From JBKECO01 sp047974745 (GTDB taxonomy: Bacteria; Bacillota; Clostridia; Lachnospirales; Lachnospiraceae), in NCBI GenBank assembly GCA_047974745.1, contig JBKECO010000004.1, forward strand, positions 1 to 64,000: a DNA stretch of 64,000 nucleotides. Direction: 5' to 3'. Position 1 is the first letter of the stretch. Each line of letters begins with the position of its first letter. The notes beneath the pieces are model-generated. The model was not told the DNA's origin and did no database searches. It saw only the letters and a program-made list of their open reading frames with translations. The translations under genes and the position numbers were made by a program. This document shows, piece by piece, positions 1 through 9,378 of the stretch.

Positions 1-30
1 TAAGCCTTGAAAAGGCTTTATTTTTTTGTC
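1..30 (+). terminator. Hairpin with T-run at the left edge
   Basis: AAGCCTT and AAGGCTT form a short perfect stem followed by a run of T. It looks like the intrinsic terminator of a gene lying left of the window, or part of the left end of the following IS element. The upstream gene cannot be seen. Confidence 0.45.
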
Positions 31-103
31 AAATTTAAAATTTCCTCTTCCACTTTAAGGTAAGTTATGGTATAATAGTTATATATTTCTAGGAGGGTTT
101 ATC

Positions 104-1837
104 ATGAGATTAGGTTGGGCTAAAAAAGGTAATTCTATTTCTTATTACGTACAGAAAACCATTTATATTGATGGTAAAAACAAATCTATGGTTGTTAAAC
201 GATTTGGTTCTGAAAAATATATCTGCGAAACCTATGGCGTAACAGATGCCAAGGCATGGGCAAAGGAACAGGTCGCTCTTATGAATGAAATCGAGCTAGA
301 TGGCACTGCTCCTATTTCAATTGACTTTTCTCCGATTAACGATTTATGCGAAAACCAACAGCGTTGCTTCAATGGTGGATATCTGTTTTTGCAGGATATT
401 TATCATAAACTTGGGATTGACAAGATTAGTACTGCGATCGCTAATAAACACGACTTCAAATATAACTTAAATTCTATTCTTTCCAGACTTATTTTTTCAC
501 GGGTTCTTTTTCCTTCCTCAAAACTTAGTACATTTGAGGAGTCCCACAAATTTATTGAACAGCCAGATTTTGAGCTTCATCAGATTTACCGTGCTCTTTC
601 TGTTATTGCACAAGAATCTGATTACATACAGAGTAGGCTATTCAAAAACAGTATGAACCTTTCCAAGCGAAAAACAGGAGTGATATACTATGACTGCACT
701 AATTTCTATTTTGAGATTGAGCAGGCTGAGGATGACAAACAGTACGGGTTAAGCAAGGAAAACCGTTCTCTTCCCATTGTTGAAATGGGCTTGTTCATGG
801 ATGCAGAAGGAATTCCCCTTGCATTCTCCATTAATCCCGGAAACCAGAATGAGCAACTCTCCCTCATCCCTCTAGAAGAAAAACTTCTTGCAAACTTTGA
901 CCTGTCTAAGTTTGTTGTGTGTACCGATGCTGGGCTTTCTTCCACCGGTAACCGGAAATTTAATAACGACAAGGAAGGAAATAGGGCTTTTATTACCACT
1001 CAATCCATAAAAAAACTGAAAAAGTATCAAAAAGAATGGGCGTTGTCTACTGAGGGCTGGAGGCTTTCCGGCGGTGACCCAAAGCTTCTTTACGACATAT
1101 CCAAACTGGATGATAAGGGAGATAAGGAAAAGATTTATTATAAAAGCAGATGGATTAAGGAAGATGGACTGGAACAGCAGCTGATTGTAACCTTTTCGTT
1201 AAAATACAAGGAATATCAGGAAACCATTCGCAGTCGACAACTGGAACGAGCCATGAAAGCTGTTAAAAAAGGAAAATCCGCAGTGGAAACAAAGCGTCAG
1301 AATGACCCAAAACGTTTTATAAAAGTAGACCATGCTACAGTAGACGGAGAAGTAGCTGATAAGGCAGCATACTACATTGACCTAGAGGCAGTAAACGAAG
1401 AAGCACAGTATGATGGATTTTATGCAGTCTGTACCAACCTAAATGATGAAGCACAGTCCATTGTAAAAATCAATAAGAGACGCTGGGAAATTGAAGAATG
1501 TTTCCGGATCATGAAAAGTGATTTTGAGGCTCGCCCAGTTTACCTTCACGACAAAGAAAGAATAAAAGCCCATTTTATAACCTGTTTTATTGCACTGATT
1601 GTATACAGATATCTGGAAAAGAAGCTGGATGAGAAATATACTTGCAGTCAGATATTAGATTGCTTAAGAGAGATGAATTTCCTAAAATTTGAGGGAAAAG
1701 GATATATTCCTACATACAAAAGAACAGACCTTATCGATGCATTACATGATGCTTTTGGCTTTAATACATCGAAACAGATTGTTCCAATAAATAAAATGAG
1801 AAATATTTGTGCACAGACAAAAAAACAGCGTGCATAA
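104..1837 (+). CDS. IS1634-type DDE transposase
   Basis: Full-length 577-residue transposase of the IS4-related, IS1634-like group, which moves DNA by DDE (RNase H fold) chemistry. Candidate catalytic acidic residues are D197 in YYDCTNFYFE, D276 in VCTDAGLSS and E464 in RRWEIEECFRIMK. R460, E464 and K471 match the spacing of the IS4 Y-R-E-K signature, but the Y position holds N457. An AGGAGGG ribosome site lies just before the ATG, and a TATAAT box is at 71-76. The frame is open with no frameshift, so the gene may be active. I could not define terminal inverted repeats or a target duplication; the left end may lie outside the window. No passenger gene is present. Confidence 0.88.
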   Translation: MRLGWAKKGNSISYYVQKTIYIDGKNKSMVVKRFGSEKYICETYGVTDAKAWAKEQVALMNEIELDGTAPISIDFSPINDLCENQQRCFNGGYLFLQDIYHKLGIDKISTAIANKHDFKYNLNSILSRLIFSRVLFPSSKLSTFEESHKFIEQPDFELHQIYRALSVIAQESDYIQSRLFKNSMNLSKRKTGVIYYDCTNFYFEIEQAEDDKQYGLSKENRSLPIVEMGLFMDAEGIPLAFSINPGNQNEQLSLIPLEEKLLANFDLSKFVVCTDAGLSSTGNRKFNNDKEGNRAFITTQSIKKLKKYQKEWALSTEGWRLSGGDPKLLYDISKLDDKGDKEKIYYKSRWIKEDGLEQQLIVTFSLKYKEYQETIRSRQLERAMKAVKKGKSAVETKRQNDPKRFIKVDHATVDGEVADKAAYYIDLEAVNEEAQYDGFYAVCTNLNDEAQSIVKINKRRWEIEECFRIMKSDFEARPVYLHDKERIKAHFITCFIALIVYRYLEKKLDEKYTCSQILDCLREMNFLKFEGKGYIPTYKRTDLIDALHDAFGFNTSKQIVPINKMRNICAQTKKQRA

Positions 1838-1857
1838 CGTGCAATGCCAAAATTTAT

Positions 1858-1902
1858 AAAAGTCTCTCAAACCAGTAAAATCAAGGCTTGCGAGACTTTT
1901 TT
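1858..1902 (+). terminator. Intrinsic terminator after the transposase gene
   Basis: AAAAGTCTC and GAGACTTTT form a long stem, extended by CAA/TTG across one mismatch, and end in a T-run 20 bases past the transposase stop. Confidence 0.75.
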
Positions 1903-1967
1903 ATCGTTTTAGGTGTCAAAAACAGGAAAGTATTATAACATATCATTTTTTATAAAGAAAGTCCTTT

Positions 1968-2846
1968 TTACCGAAAGGTGATCGTATAAGATCTCTCAAA
2001 AACTTCACCTGGAGCCAGCTTATTGCCCCACTCTCTGTCCTTGAGCCTGCCTTCAAAAGTCTCTCTGTCACAGCGTCCATACCATGGTTCAATACAGATA
2101 AATGGCGCCTGTTTCTTTTCCGGTGACCAAATACCAAACAGAGGTGCCTGAAATTCTACTTTAATATATTCTGCGCCCTTTGGATCAAGAAGAGAGACAC
2201 TGTCCGCCTGGTAATCTTCAACGATATAAACTCCATGATCAAAGAAATCGTTTGTCAATGGAATATTCCCATGCTCAAGCTCAAGCTCCTTCTTTGTGTT
2301 CAGCATCAGTCCGTCCTGATTGATCCTGGAATATAATACACCGTCATCGGAATGCATCTGCAGACGATAACCTTCACTATCTGCTTCGCCATGGATCGGA
2401 CAGTTAAATCCAGGATGTGCTCCTATGGAAAAATACATAACTTCACCGGAATCTGTGTTGCAGACTTTCCAAAGTACTTCCAGGCTCTCGTCACAAAGCC
2501 GATAGCCGGACTGAAAAATGAAGTGAAAGGGATAGATCTTCAAGGTATCATGATCTTCCTTTAATTCCAGCCATAATTCATTCTCGGACTGTGAAACCAG
2601 TGAAAATTCCTTGTCCCTGGCAAATCCATGCTGTGGCATTTGATAAGTGGTCTCTTCATGGATATAGGTACCGTGGTTTAAGGATCCAACTACCGGAAAA
2701 AGCACAGGAGATGTTCTCTTCCAGTAACGTTCATCTGCATTCCACATATATTCCTGTCCAGAATCATTGCGGACAACAGATATTAGTTCAGCTCCAACTT
2801 CATTCACCTTTACTGTCAGTAATTCATTTTTTAGCGTATAGATCAT
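1968..2846 (-). CDS. Aldose 1-epimerase family protein, LacX type
   Basis: A 292-residue galactose-mutarotase-fold protein of the LacX subgroup. Family members interconvert sugar anomers or bind phosphosugars; the substrate of LacX-type members is not settled. The catalytic-type histidine lies in SIGAHPGF and the acidic partner in ICIEPWYGRCD near the C terminus; the N-terminal half carries the typical HGFARD segment. The length fits the family. It follows asnS on the same strand after about 40 bases, with a G-rich ribosome site before ATG, so it is probably the last gene of the asnS transcript. No signal peptide is visible, so it is cytosolic. Confidence 0.87.
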   Translation of the reverse strand: MIYTLKNELLTVKVNEVGAELISVVRNDSGQEYMWNADERYWKRTSPVLFPVVGSLNHGTYIHEETTYQMPQHGFARDKEFSLVSQSENELWLELKEDHDTLKIYPFHFIFQSGYRLCDESLEVLWKVCNTDSGEVMYFSIGAHPGFNCPIHGEADSEGYRLQMHSDDGVLYSRINQDGLMLNTKKELELEHGNIPLTNDFFDHGVYIVEDYQADSVSLLDPKGAEYIKVEFQAPLFGIWSPEKKQAPFICIEPWYGRCDRETFEGRLKDREWGNKLAPGEVFERSYTITFR

Positions 2847-2886
2847 AAGTTTCTCCCCCTATTTGATCAGTACCTCTCTGTTAGCT

Positions 2887-4278
2887 TTACAGCTCGCAGT
2901 TGTTTACAGTTCTTGGAAATGGAATGACATCCCTGATATTGGACATGCCTGTCATATACATAACGCAACGTTCAAAACCGAGCCCAAATCCAGCATGTCT
3001 GGTAGAACCATATTTTCGCAGGTCAAGATAAAATTCATAGTCCTCTTCCCGCAATCCACTTTGTCTGATACGTTCCAGAAGCACATCATAATTATCTTCT
3101 CTCTGACTGCCACCGATGATTTCTCCAATTGCCGGCACAAGACAATCCACTGCAGCTACTGTCCTGCCATCCTCATTCAGCTTCATGTAAAAAGCTTTGA
3201 TTTCTTTTGGATAATCTGTTACAAATACTGGTCGTTTGAAGACTACTTCTGTAAGATAACGTTCATGTTCTGTAGCAAGATCAGATCCCCAGGATACCGG
3301 AAATTCAAATTCACTGTTATTTTTTTCCAGAATCTCAATTGCCTGGGTATATGTGACTCTGGCAAATTCAGATTCTGCCACCAGATGGAGGCGCTCTAAC
3401 AGTCCCTTGTCAACAAAACTGTTAAAGAACTCCATTTCTTCAGGCGCCTGCTCCAGCACATAGTTGATAATATATTTTAACATACTCTCAGCCAGAATCA
3501 TATCGTCATTTAGATCTGCAAAAGCCATCTCCGGTTCGATCATCCAGAACTCTGCTGCGTGGCGCGTGGTATTAGAATTTTCAGCACGGAAGGTCGGACC
3601 AAAGGTATAGATGTTCTTAAAAGCCATTGCATAGGTCTCTCCATTCAGCTGTCCGCTTACAGTCAGATTGGTCGGCTTTTTGAAAAAGTCCTTTGTATAA
3701 TCTATACTGCCATCCTGATCCTTCGGAAGATCTGTAAGATCCATGGTGGTCACTGCGAACATTTCACCCGCACCCTCGCAGTCACTTCCCGTTATGATGG
3801 GTGTATGAACGTACACAAAATCACGTTCCTGAAAAAATTTATGGATCGCAAAAGCAATTAAAGATCTCACGCGGAACACTGCCTCAAAGGTATTCGTCCT
3901 TGCACGCAGATGTGAAATCGAACGAAGATATTCAAAGGTATGCCTCTTTTTCTGAAGGGGATAATCCGGTGCTGATTCCCCTTCTATCCAGATCTTATCA
4001 GCCTGAATTTCAAAAGGCTGTTTTGCATCCGGTGTAGCCACAAGAATTCCATCCACCACGATCGCCGCACCGACATTGAGTTTTGTGATCTCGGCAAAAT
4101 TCTCCATGCCCTCGTGATATACGATCTGAAGCGGTTCAAAAAATGTTCCGTCGTTCACGACAATGAATCCAAATGCTTTGGAATTGCGTATGCTCCTGAT
4201 CCATCCTCCGATCGAGATCCTCTGATCGAGATATACATCCTTATTTCTATATAGATCCCTGATATTAACAAGTTCCAT
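2887..4278 (-). CDS. asnS: Asparaginyl-tRNA synthetase
   Basis: Class II aminoacyl-tRNA synthetase that charges tRNA-Asn with asparagine using ATP in the cytosol. The N-terminal OB-fold anticodon domain covers about residues 1-110. The class II core follows, with the ERDFVYVHTPIITGSDCEGAG segment (motif 1 region), FRAENSNTTRHAAEFWMIEPE (motif 2) and the C-terminal GFGLGFERCVMYMTG (motif 3). The length of 463 residues is normal. The retained Asn-type motif 2 and the end in VIPFPRT separate it from aspartyl enzymes. It starts 34 bases after the trigger-factor-like lipoprotein gene, on the same strand. No T-box was seen in front of it. Confidence 0.97.
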   Translation of the reverse strand: MELVNIRDLYRNKDVYLDQRISIGGWIRSIRNSKAFGFIVVNDGTFFEPLQIVYHEGMENFAEITKLNVGAAIVVDGILVATPDAKQPFEIQADKIWIEGESAPDYPLQKKRHTFEYLRSISHLRARTNTFEAVFRVRSLIAFAIHKFFQERDFVYVHTPIITGSDCEGAGEMFAVTTMDLTDLPKDQDGSIDYTKDFFKKPTNLTVSGQLNGETYAMAFKNIYTFGPTFRAENSNTTRHAAEFWMIEPEMAFADLNDDMILAESMLKYIINYVLEQAPEEMEFFNSFVDKGLLERLHLVAESEFARVTYTQAIEILEKNNSEFEFPVSWGSDLATEHERYLTEVVFKRPVFVTDYPKEIKAFYMKLNEDGRTVAAVDCLVPAIGEIIGGSQREDNYDVLLERIRQSGLREEDYEFYLDLRKYGSTRHAGFGLGFERCVMYMTGMSNIRDVIPFPRTVNNCEL

Positions 4279-4312
4279 GATTTCGTCTCCTAACTATTGC
4301 AGCATTTTGGTA

Positions 4313-5632
4313 CTATTGCGCTGCCTCTGTCGCTTCAGTCTCTGTTGTCTGTACTTCCGTTGTACTTTCAACAGCATCTGTTTCTGTCGCTGTTCCATAG
4401 ATCACTGTAGCATTATCAGAAACCTGTGTTGCTGCCAGCTGAACGCGATACATTTTTTCCATATAAGCTTTACCGATCTCAGGTGTACTTCCATACAGTT
4501 CATAGACCGCATCAACTGATTCGTAGCTTCCGTTTGCAACGACATTATCCATATAAGTCGCAAATCCTTCTGGATCTGCTTCTATCTTCTCCTGATCTGC
4601 GATCGCCTCAAAGATCAACTCTGTTGTCAGGCTGTCAGACATATAGGTCTCGATCTGCGTGTTGAATTCCTCTACCGTCATTCCGTAATACTGTGTGCTC
4701 AGATAATCCTCTAATGTCACAGTATCTGATGTGTACTGCGCCTTAAAGCTTTCGATATATTCCTGGACTCTGGCTTCAAGAAGTCCTTCAGGGAATGAAT
4801 TTACTGTACATACTGCCTGTACTGCTTCAATGACAGCAGACATCTTATCACTTGCCTCCTGAGACTCTGCCTGAGATTCGAGATATGCCTTGACATCACT
4901 GACAAATCCTTCCGCTGTTTCTGTATTGAAATAAGAACCCAGGGTAGCTGACAGATTTTCACTGACAAATGCATCATCCATGTTTTCCGCTGTGATTTGC
5001 GTCTCGATTGCATTTACTGTAAAAGTAAATACGACTGTCTGTCCGTTTAACGTCTCATTTCCATATTCTTCAGGAAATGTTACTTCTGAATCTATAGTAG
5101 TACCAACTGTCGCACCGATGAGACCGCTTGAAAATCCATCAATATAGCCAGAGCCGGCGACCGCATCTGTATTGGTTCCTGTATTGATATGTGTACCTTC
5201 TGCGGTTCCTCCTTCAAAAGCAGTGCCATCCAGCTTGCCCACATAATCCACATTTACCACATCACCCTCTTCTACTACTGTCTTTGATGTATCCTCGACA
5301 AATGGGGATGTTGCATAATTTAAAATCAGGTTGTTCACATAATCCGTGACATCAGCATCGGTTACTGCATAATTTTCTTCATATAAAGTAACTTCAACCG
5401 GATCATACGCGCCGAGTGTAACATAATCAAGAGCATTGTACTCAATATCTGCTGAAAGCATTTTTACAATTGTTTCTGTTCCCGCTTCTGTCCCTACTTC
5501 TGTGACAGCTTCTGTGACTGCAGCTCCTGTATCGTCTACTGATCCATCTGATGCAGCACTGCTTCCGCACCCTGCCAGCAGTGCAGTTGACAATGCTGTA
5601 ACTAATAGTATTGAAATCCATTTTCTTTTCAT
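4313..5632 (-). CDS. Secreted trigger-factor-like FKBP lipoprotein
   Basis: A 439-residue exported protein. The N terminus has a lysine-rich start, a hydrophobic segment and a lipobox ending LLAGC at about residue 22, so it should be anchored on the outer face of the membrane. A Ser/Thr/Glu-rich linker follows. Residues of about 105-210 form an FKBP-type peptidyl-prolyl isomerase domain (GDVVNVDYVGKLDG and FPEEYGNETLNGQTVVFTF). Residues of about 215-395 resemble the helical C-terminal chaperone part of trigger factor. The tail is low-complexity (Thr, Glu, Ala). It therefore looks like an extracellular folding factor, and differs from the cytosolic tig at 43581-44909. It sits directly upstream of asnS. 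The substrate is unknown. Confidence 0.85.
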   Translation of the reverse strand: MKRKWISILLVTALSTALLAGCGSSAASDGSVDDTGAAVTEAVTEVGTEAGTETIVKMLSADIEYNALDYVTLGAYDPVEVTLYEENYAVTDADVTDYVNNLILNYATSPFVEDTSKTVVEEGDVVNVDYVGKLDGTAFEGGTAEGTHINTGTNTDAVAGSGYIDGFSSGLIGATVGTTIDSEVTFPEEYGNETLNGQTVVFTFTVNAIETQITAENMDDAFVSENLSATLGSYFNTETAEGFVSDVKAYLESQAESQEASDKMSAVIEAVQAVCTVNSFPEGLLEARVQEYIESFKAQYTSDTVTLEDYLSTQYYGMTVEEFNTQIETYMSDSLTTELIFEAIADQEKIEADPEGFATYMDNVVANGSYESVDAVYELYGSTPEIGKAYMEKMYRVQLAATQVSDNATVIYGTATETDAVESTTEVQTTETEATEAAQ

Positions 5633-5749
5633 TGTTTTACCTCATTATATTTCGGTGTGCTTTTTATTTTCTTTTCCACAAAGTAATAAGATACCATATT
5701 TTACCCAAAATTAAAAGTATTTGATAGAAATTCACAAAGTTTTCAGTTA

Positions 5750-5778
5750 TTGCAATTTTAAAAAATCAATGATACAAT
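5750..5778 (+). promoter_or_regulatory. Sigma-A-type promoter
   Basis: TTGCAA, a 17-base spacer and TACAAT lie about 34 bases before the GTG start of the small membrane-anchored protein gene. Confidence 0.6.
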
Positions 5779-5811
5779 AAGCCGTAAATGTTCTCAAAGG
5801 AGGGTTTAGTT

Positions 5812-6279
5812 GTGTCAACTATAACTATTGTACTAATCGCTATACTTGTGGTGATGCTGATTGCACTTGTCGTTTTATTTTTTCTCGGAAGAAGGGCTCA
5901 AAAGAGAAAGGAACAACAAGATGAGCAGATAGCTGCTGCTGCGCAGCAGGTTTCCATGCTGATCATAGATAAGAAAAAACTGCGTTTAAAGGATGCCGGT
6001 CTTCCTGCTTTTGTTCTGGAACAGACACCAAAGCTCATGCGCCGGTCCAAGATGCCGATCGTAAAAGCCAAGGTCGGTCCAAAGGTACAGACATTCATCT
6101 GTGATGCTGAGATTTTTGACAGTATTCCGGTAAAAAAAGAAGTAAAAGCGACTGTCAGTGGCTTATATATTACTGCTGTGAAAGGTCTTCGTGGCAATAT
6201 TGTTGTTGAGAAGAAAGAGAAAAAAGGCTTACGCTCCAGAATGATGGATCGTTTGAAAAGAGCACGTGACGGCAAATAA
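5812..6279 (+). CDS. Membrane-anchored conserved hypothetical protein
   Basis: I take the GTG at 5812 as start because AAAGGAGGG lies 7 bases before it; an in-frame ATG at 5788 lies upstream of that ribosome site and has none of its own. The protein has about 155 residues. One N-terminal membrane helix (ITIVLIAILVVMLIALVVLFFL) is followed by a basic RRAQKRKEQQ stretch, a soluble cytosolic domain of about 100 residues and a very basic tail. I recognise no enzymatic motif. It is alone on the plus strand between convergent and divergent neighbours, so it has its own promoter and terminator. Function unknown. Confidence 0.8.
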   Translation: MSTITIVLIAILVVMLIALVVLFFLGRRAQKRKEQQDEQIAAAAQQVSMLIIDKKKLRLKDAGLPAFVLEQTPKLMRRSKMPIVKAKVGPKVQTFICDAEIFDSIPVKKEVKATVSGLYITAVKGLRGNIVVEKKEKKGLRSRMMDRLKRARDGK

Positions 6280-6288
6280 TAAAAATGC

Positions 6289-6336
6289 AAAACCATTCCA
6301 AACCAGAATCAAATCTGGCTGGAATGGTTTTTTTAT
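6289..6336. terminator. Bidirectional terminator between the small membrane protein and galU
   Basis: AACCATTCCA pairs with TGGAATGGTT, with an inner CCAGA/TCTGG stem; A-runs and T-runs on both sides allow it to serve both converging genes. Confidence 0.85.
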
Positions 6337-6338
6337 TC

Positions 6339-7229
6339 TTATTCATAAGATAACATCTGTTCAAAGTTACCATGAAGCTGATTCAGATATTGCTTCAGCT
6401 CCTGCTCCAGTTCTGCATCACGAAGCGCAAATTCAATATTCGCCTGAAGAAATCCGATCTTTGTTCCCACATCATAACGATGTCCTTTAAAATCATATGC
6501 ATACATAGACTGAATCTGTGCCAGTCTTTTCAGGGCATCTGTAAGTTGAATCTCTCCGCCTTTTCCTGCCTCCTGTGTCTCAAGAAGAGGAAAGATCTCA
6601 GGTGTAATGATGTATCTGCCCAGTACAGCAACATCGGTGGGCGCATCCTTTTGATCCGGTTTTTCCACCATGTCTTTTACTGTATAGAGACGGTCTCCTA
6701 TTTTTTCACCGCTGATTATGCCATATTTGTCGACCACTTCATGTGGCACTGTCTGAACACCTAGAATTGATGCCTGTTTTTCATGAAACACTTCCATCAT
6801 CTGTCCGATACATGGTTGTTTTGACACAACAACATCATCACCAAGAAGAACTGCAAATGGTTCCTGGCCTATGAATTGTTTTGCGACCAGAATTGCATGA
6901 CCAAGTCCTCTCGGTTTCTGCTGTCTAATATAATGTAAATGCACCTTCTCTGATATGGATCTCACCATTTCAAGTGTCTCTGCTTTTTGTGTCCTCTCTA
7001 ATTCCAGCTCCAATTCGATGGAACGATCAAAATGATCCTCAATAGATTTCTTATTTCTGCCCGTTACAACGATAATATCCTCTATGCCAGCTTGTTCTGC
7101 CTCTTCTATAATGTATTGAATTGTAGGTTTATCTACAATTGGCAGCATTTCTTTTGGCTGTGCTTTTGTCGCCGGTAAAAATCTAGTCCCTAAACCTGCT
7201 GCCGGTATAACCGCTTTACGTACCCTCAT
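6339..7229 (-). CDS. galU: UTP-glucose-1-phosphate uridylyltransferase
   Basis: Makes UDP-glucose from UTP and glucose 1-phosphate, supplying cell-envelope glycans and galactose metabolism. The N terminus carries the nucleotidyltransferase signature VIPAAGLGTRFLPATKAQPK. LLGDDVV, MVEKP and GRYIITPEIF are further typical segments. The 296-residue length is normal for bacterial GalU. DUF1934 lies directly upstream on the same strand. The UDP-galactopyranose mutase at 29473-30633 uses UDP-galactose, which is made downstream of this product. Confidence 0.96.
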   Translation of the reverse strand: MRVRKAVIPAAGLGTRFLPATKAQPKEMLPIVDKPTIQYIIEEAEQAGIEDIIVVTGRNKKSIEDHFDRSIELELELERTQKAETLEMVRSISEKVHLHYIRQQKPRGLGHAILVAKQFIGQEPFAVLLGDDVVVSKQPCIGQMMEVFHEKQASILGVQTVPHEVVDKYGIISGEKIGDRLYTVKDMVEKPDQKDAPTDVAVLGRYIITPEIFPLLETQEAGKGGEIQLTDALKRLAQIQSMYAYDFKGHRYDVGTKIGFLQANIEFALRDAELEQELKQYLNQLHGNFEQMLSYE

Positions 7230-7259
7230 AACTTCCTCCAGTCAAACTCATTTTCTTTT

Positions 7260-7709
7260 CTAAGAGCATATCTTAAAATCCTTGCTTTTTTTTGAACGAA
7301 TCTCCATTTTAATATTACAGTCAGCCAGATGCTCATAATTGATATCCAATGCGTAATCGACATCAACGCTGATTGCATTCTCAATCTCGAGAACCTGTAT
7401 TTTGTTTGCAGTGATCCCTACCATTAAAGCTCCCAGGGGAGTCTCATAGCAGGTCACATTTTTCTTATCCATTTCAAAAACCATCTCAACATTGGATACT
7501 CCTTTTTTTGAGATGGAAAGACTGTTCTCATTTATCTTAATCAGATTTTTTGTGATGCCTTCGAACCCTTCCATGATTTCTTCATATTGGATATAATGCT
7601 TATTGTTTCTATAATAATAAGCACCGCCTGTGATAACCTCTACAGGTTCCTGACCTCCGTCATCCAGCATCTGCAGACCACTGATCGTGATCAGTACATC
7701 TTTTGTCAT
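7260..7709 (-). CDS. DUF1934 family protein (YwiB-like)
   Basis: A 149-residue protein that fits DUF1934, a small beta-barrel (calycin-like) family found in Firmicutes, of unknown function. Visible family traits are the N-terminal DVLITISGLQ strand, the GGAYYYRNNKHYIQYEE segment and TPLGALMVGI in the second half. No signal peptide is present. It lies between gntR and galU on the same strand with short gaps, so it is probably cotranscribed with one of them. Confidence 0.78.
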   Translation of the reverse strand: MTKDVLITISGLQMLDDGGQEPVEVITGGAYYYRNNKHYIQYEEIMEGFEGITKNLIKINENSLSISKKGVSNVEMVFEMDKKNVTCYETPLGALMVGITANKIQVLEIENAISVDVDYALDINYEHLADCNIKMEIRSKKSKDFKICS

Positions 7710-7733
7710 TGCAGCTCCATTCTGTAACTATTC

Positions 7734-8405
7734 TCAGCCTTGTTCTCTTATGATCTGCTTTACTGTGACAGCCTGGTTCCCGACATGATCTTTCATCGCT
7801 TTCGAGACTGCCTCTTTGTCACGCTTTTGCAGAGCATCATAAATCTTTCGATGCTCATCGATCAGCATCGGATAATTTCTATGATCCTTCAAATATTCCA
7901 CTCGGTATCGGTAAATCTGCTCCCGGAGATTATTCAGCATAACGACCAGTTTCGGATTTCCAGTAGCCTTATAGATAATATCATGAAATGCAACATCCGT
8001 CACTGCAATTTCACGCACATTACCTGTTTGTGTCGCTGTTTCAAAGACCTGGACAGCTTCACTTAGTTCCTCCAACTGAGACTTGTTGATATTATCTGCT
8101 GCCAGCTGAGCCGCCAGAATATCAAGGGTCTCTCTGATCTGCAGTACATCCTCCATGTCCTTTTCTGTCATCTTGGCTACTTCTGCGCCTCGTCTTGGAA
8201 TCGTCACTGCCAGACCTTCCTGCTGCAGCATACGAATAGCTTCTCTGATCGGCGTTCTGCTCACACCTAATTTCGAAGCGAGCTGCAGTTCCATAAGTCG
8301 TTCTCCCGGCTGAAGTTCTCCCTTTAATATCGCTTCACGCAGTGTTTGAAATACGACATCACGCAATGGCAGATAAACATTTGGGTCGAGCGCTAGATCT
8401 TTCAT
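7734..8405 (-). CDS. GntR-family transcriptional regulator, FadR/FCD subgroup
   Basis: A 223-residue DNA-binding regulator. Residues of about 10-75 form the winged helix-turn-helix (LREAILKGELQPGERLMELQLA, then LGVSRTPIREAIRMLQQEGL). Residues of about 90-215 form the all-helical FCD ligand domain, with the acidic and histidine positions that usually bind a metal (DVAFHDIIYKATGN, DEHRKIYDAL, MKDHV). The ligand is likely a carboxylic acid but is not identifiable here. The gene starts 13 bases after ispE, so both share a transcript; ispE is not an obvious target. Confidence 0.9.
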   Translation of the reverse strand: MKDLALDPNVYLPLRDVVFQTLREAILKGELQPGERLMELQLASKLGVSRTPIREAIRMLQQEGLAVTIPRRGAEVAKMTEKDMEDVLQIRETLDILAAQLAADNINKSQLEELSEAVQVFETATQTGNVREIAVTDVAFHDIIYKATGNPKLVVMLNNLREQIYRYRVEYLKDHRNYPMLIDEHRKIYDALQKRDKEAVSKAMKDHVGNQAVTVKQIIREQG

Positions 8406-8418
8406 TCTTCTCCTCCTG

Positions 8419-9294
8419 TTACGATTTACGATTATTATAAATACTTGTCAGATAGACCTGCTTTGCAAGCTTTGTCGACTTTAGCCTGTCATATGCCATC
8501 GTTGCAGTCGCCTCATCTTCAAAAAGTCCAAAAACAGTGGGTCCACTTCCGCTCATCATGGCATTTAACGCACCATTAACTTTCATAAAATCTTTGATTT
8601 CCTGAATGATAGGATACTGTCCGATCGTAACGCTCTCCAGAATATTCCCCATATTCGCTGCTATCTCACGGACATCTCCTTTACGAATTTCCCTGACCAA
8701 ACGATCGATATCCGGATGTCTGACTGATCCATCGAGTCTGAGATTCTCATACACATATTTTGTTGAAACCGAAATAGAAGGCTTTGCGATCAGAACCGGA
8801 CATTTTACCATTGGAGGCAGCGAACGAAGCTTTTCCCCGATTCCTTCCGCCAGTGCAGTTCCTCTCATCAGGCAGTAAGGAACATCTGCTCCGATCTTTA
8901 TTCCCCGTTCCACAAGATCTTTTCTCCTTAATTTCAGACCATACATCTCATTCATTGCATAGAGTACGGCAGCTGCATCTGTGCTGCCTCCGGCCATACC
9001 TGCCGCTACCGGTATATGTTTTTTCAGCTGTATATCCACACCATGCTTCAAATCGAACTCATCTATCAACATTTTTGCAGCTTTAAAAACAAGATTGTTC
9101 TCATTGACAGGCAAAAAACTTAAATTTGTTACAATTCTGATTTCCGGTGTCATGATTTTCTTGATTGTAAGCTGGTCGAACAGGTGAATCGTCTGCATGA
9201 TCATCCGAACATCATGATAACCATCCTCCCGCTTACGGACTACATCCAGTCCGAGATTTATTTTCGCCAGAGCTTTGACTTTTAATTCATCCAT
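8419..9294 (-). CDS. ispE: 4-diphosphocytidyl-2-C-methyl-D-erythritol kinase
   Basis: GHMP kinase of the MEP pathway to isopentenyl diphosphate. It phosphorylates CDP-methylerythritol at the 2-hydroxyl. Motif 1 is ALAKINLGLDV at the N terminus, the ATP-binding loop is PVAAGMAGGSTDAAAVL near residue 95, and motif 3 is MMSGSGPTVFGLF near residue 260. The length of 291 residues is typical. It shows that the organism uses the MEP route. It precedes gntR in the same direction. Confidence 0.95.
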   Translation of the reverse strand: MDELKVKALAKINLGLDVVRKREDGYHDVRMIMQTIHLFDQLTIKKIMTPEIRIVTNLSFLPVNENNLVFKAAKMLIDEFDLKHGVDIQLKKHIPVAAGMAGGSTDAAAVLYAMNEMYGLKLRRKDLVERGIKIGADVPYCLMRGTALAEGIGEKLRSLPPMVKCPVLIAKPSISVSTKYVYENLRLDGSVRHPDIDRLVREIRKGDVREIAANMGNILESVTIGQYPIIQEIKDFMKVNGALNAMMSGSGPTVFGLFEDEATATMAYDRLKSTKLAKQVYLTSIYNNRKS

Positions 9295-9340
9295 GTTCTT
9301 TACTCCTTACTTTGTATACAAAATACATTTTATCATGTGA

Positions 9341-9378
9341 AAATAAAAAGGTCAAACTGTCAATCCGACAGTTTGGCC
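9341..9378 (-). terminator. Terminator of the alarmone synthetase gene
   Basis: On the minus strand GGCCAAACTGTC pairs with GACAGTTTGACC, followed by TTTTTATTTT. The left arm overlaps the stop codon of the alarmone synthetase gene and separates it from ispE. Confidence 0.85.

Noticed and set aside
1..1920. Terminal inverted repeats of the IS1634-type element
   Set aside because: I compared both flanks and found no convincing matching ends or target duplication; the left end may lie outside the window.
2887..4278. T-box or other riboswitch before asnS
   Set aside because: The gene starts only 34 bases after the lipoprotein gene; no T-box landmarks are present in front of either gene.
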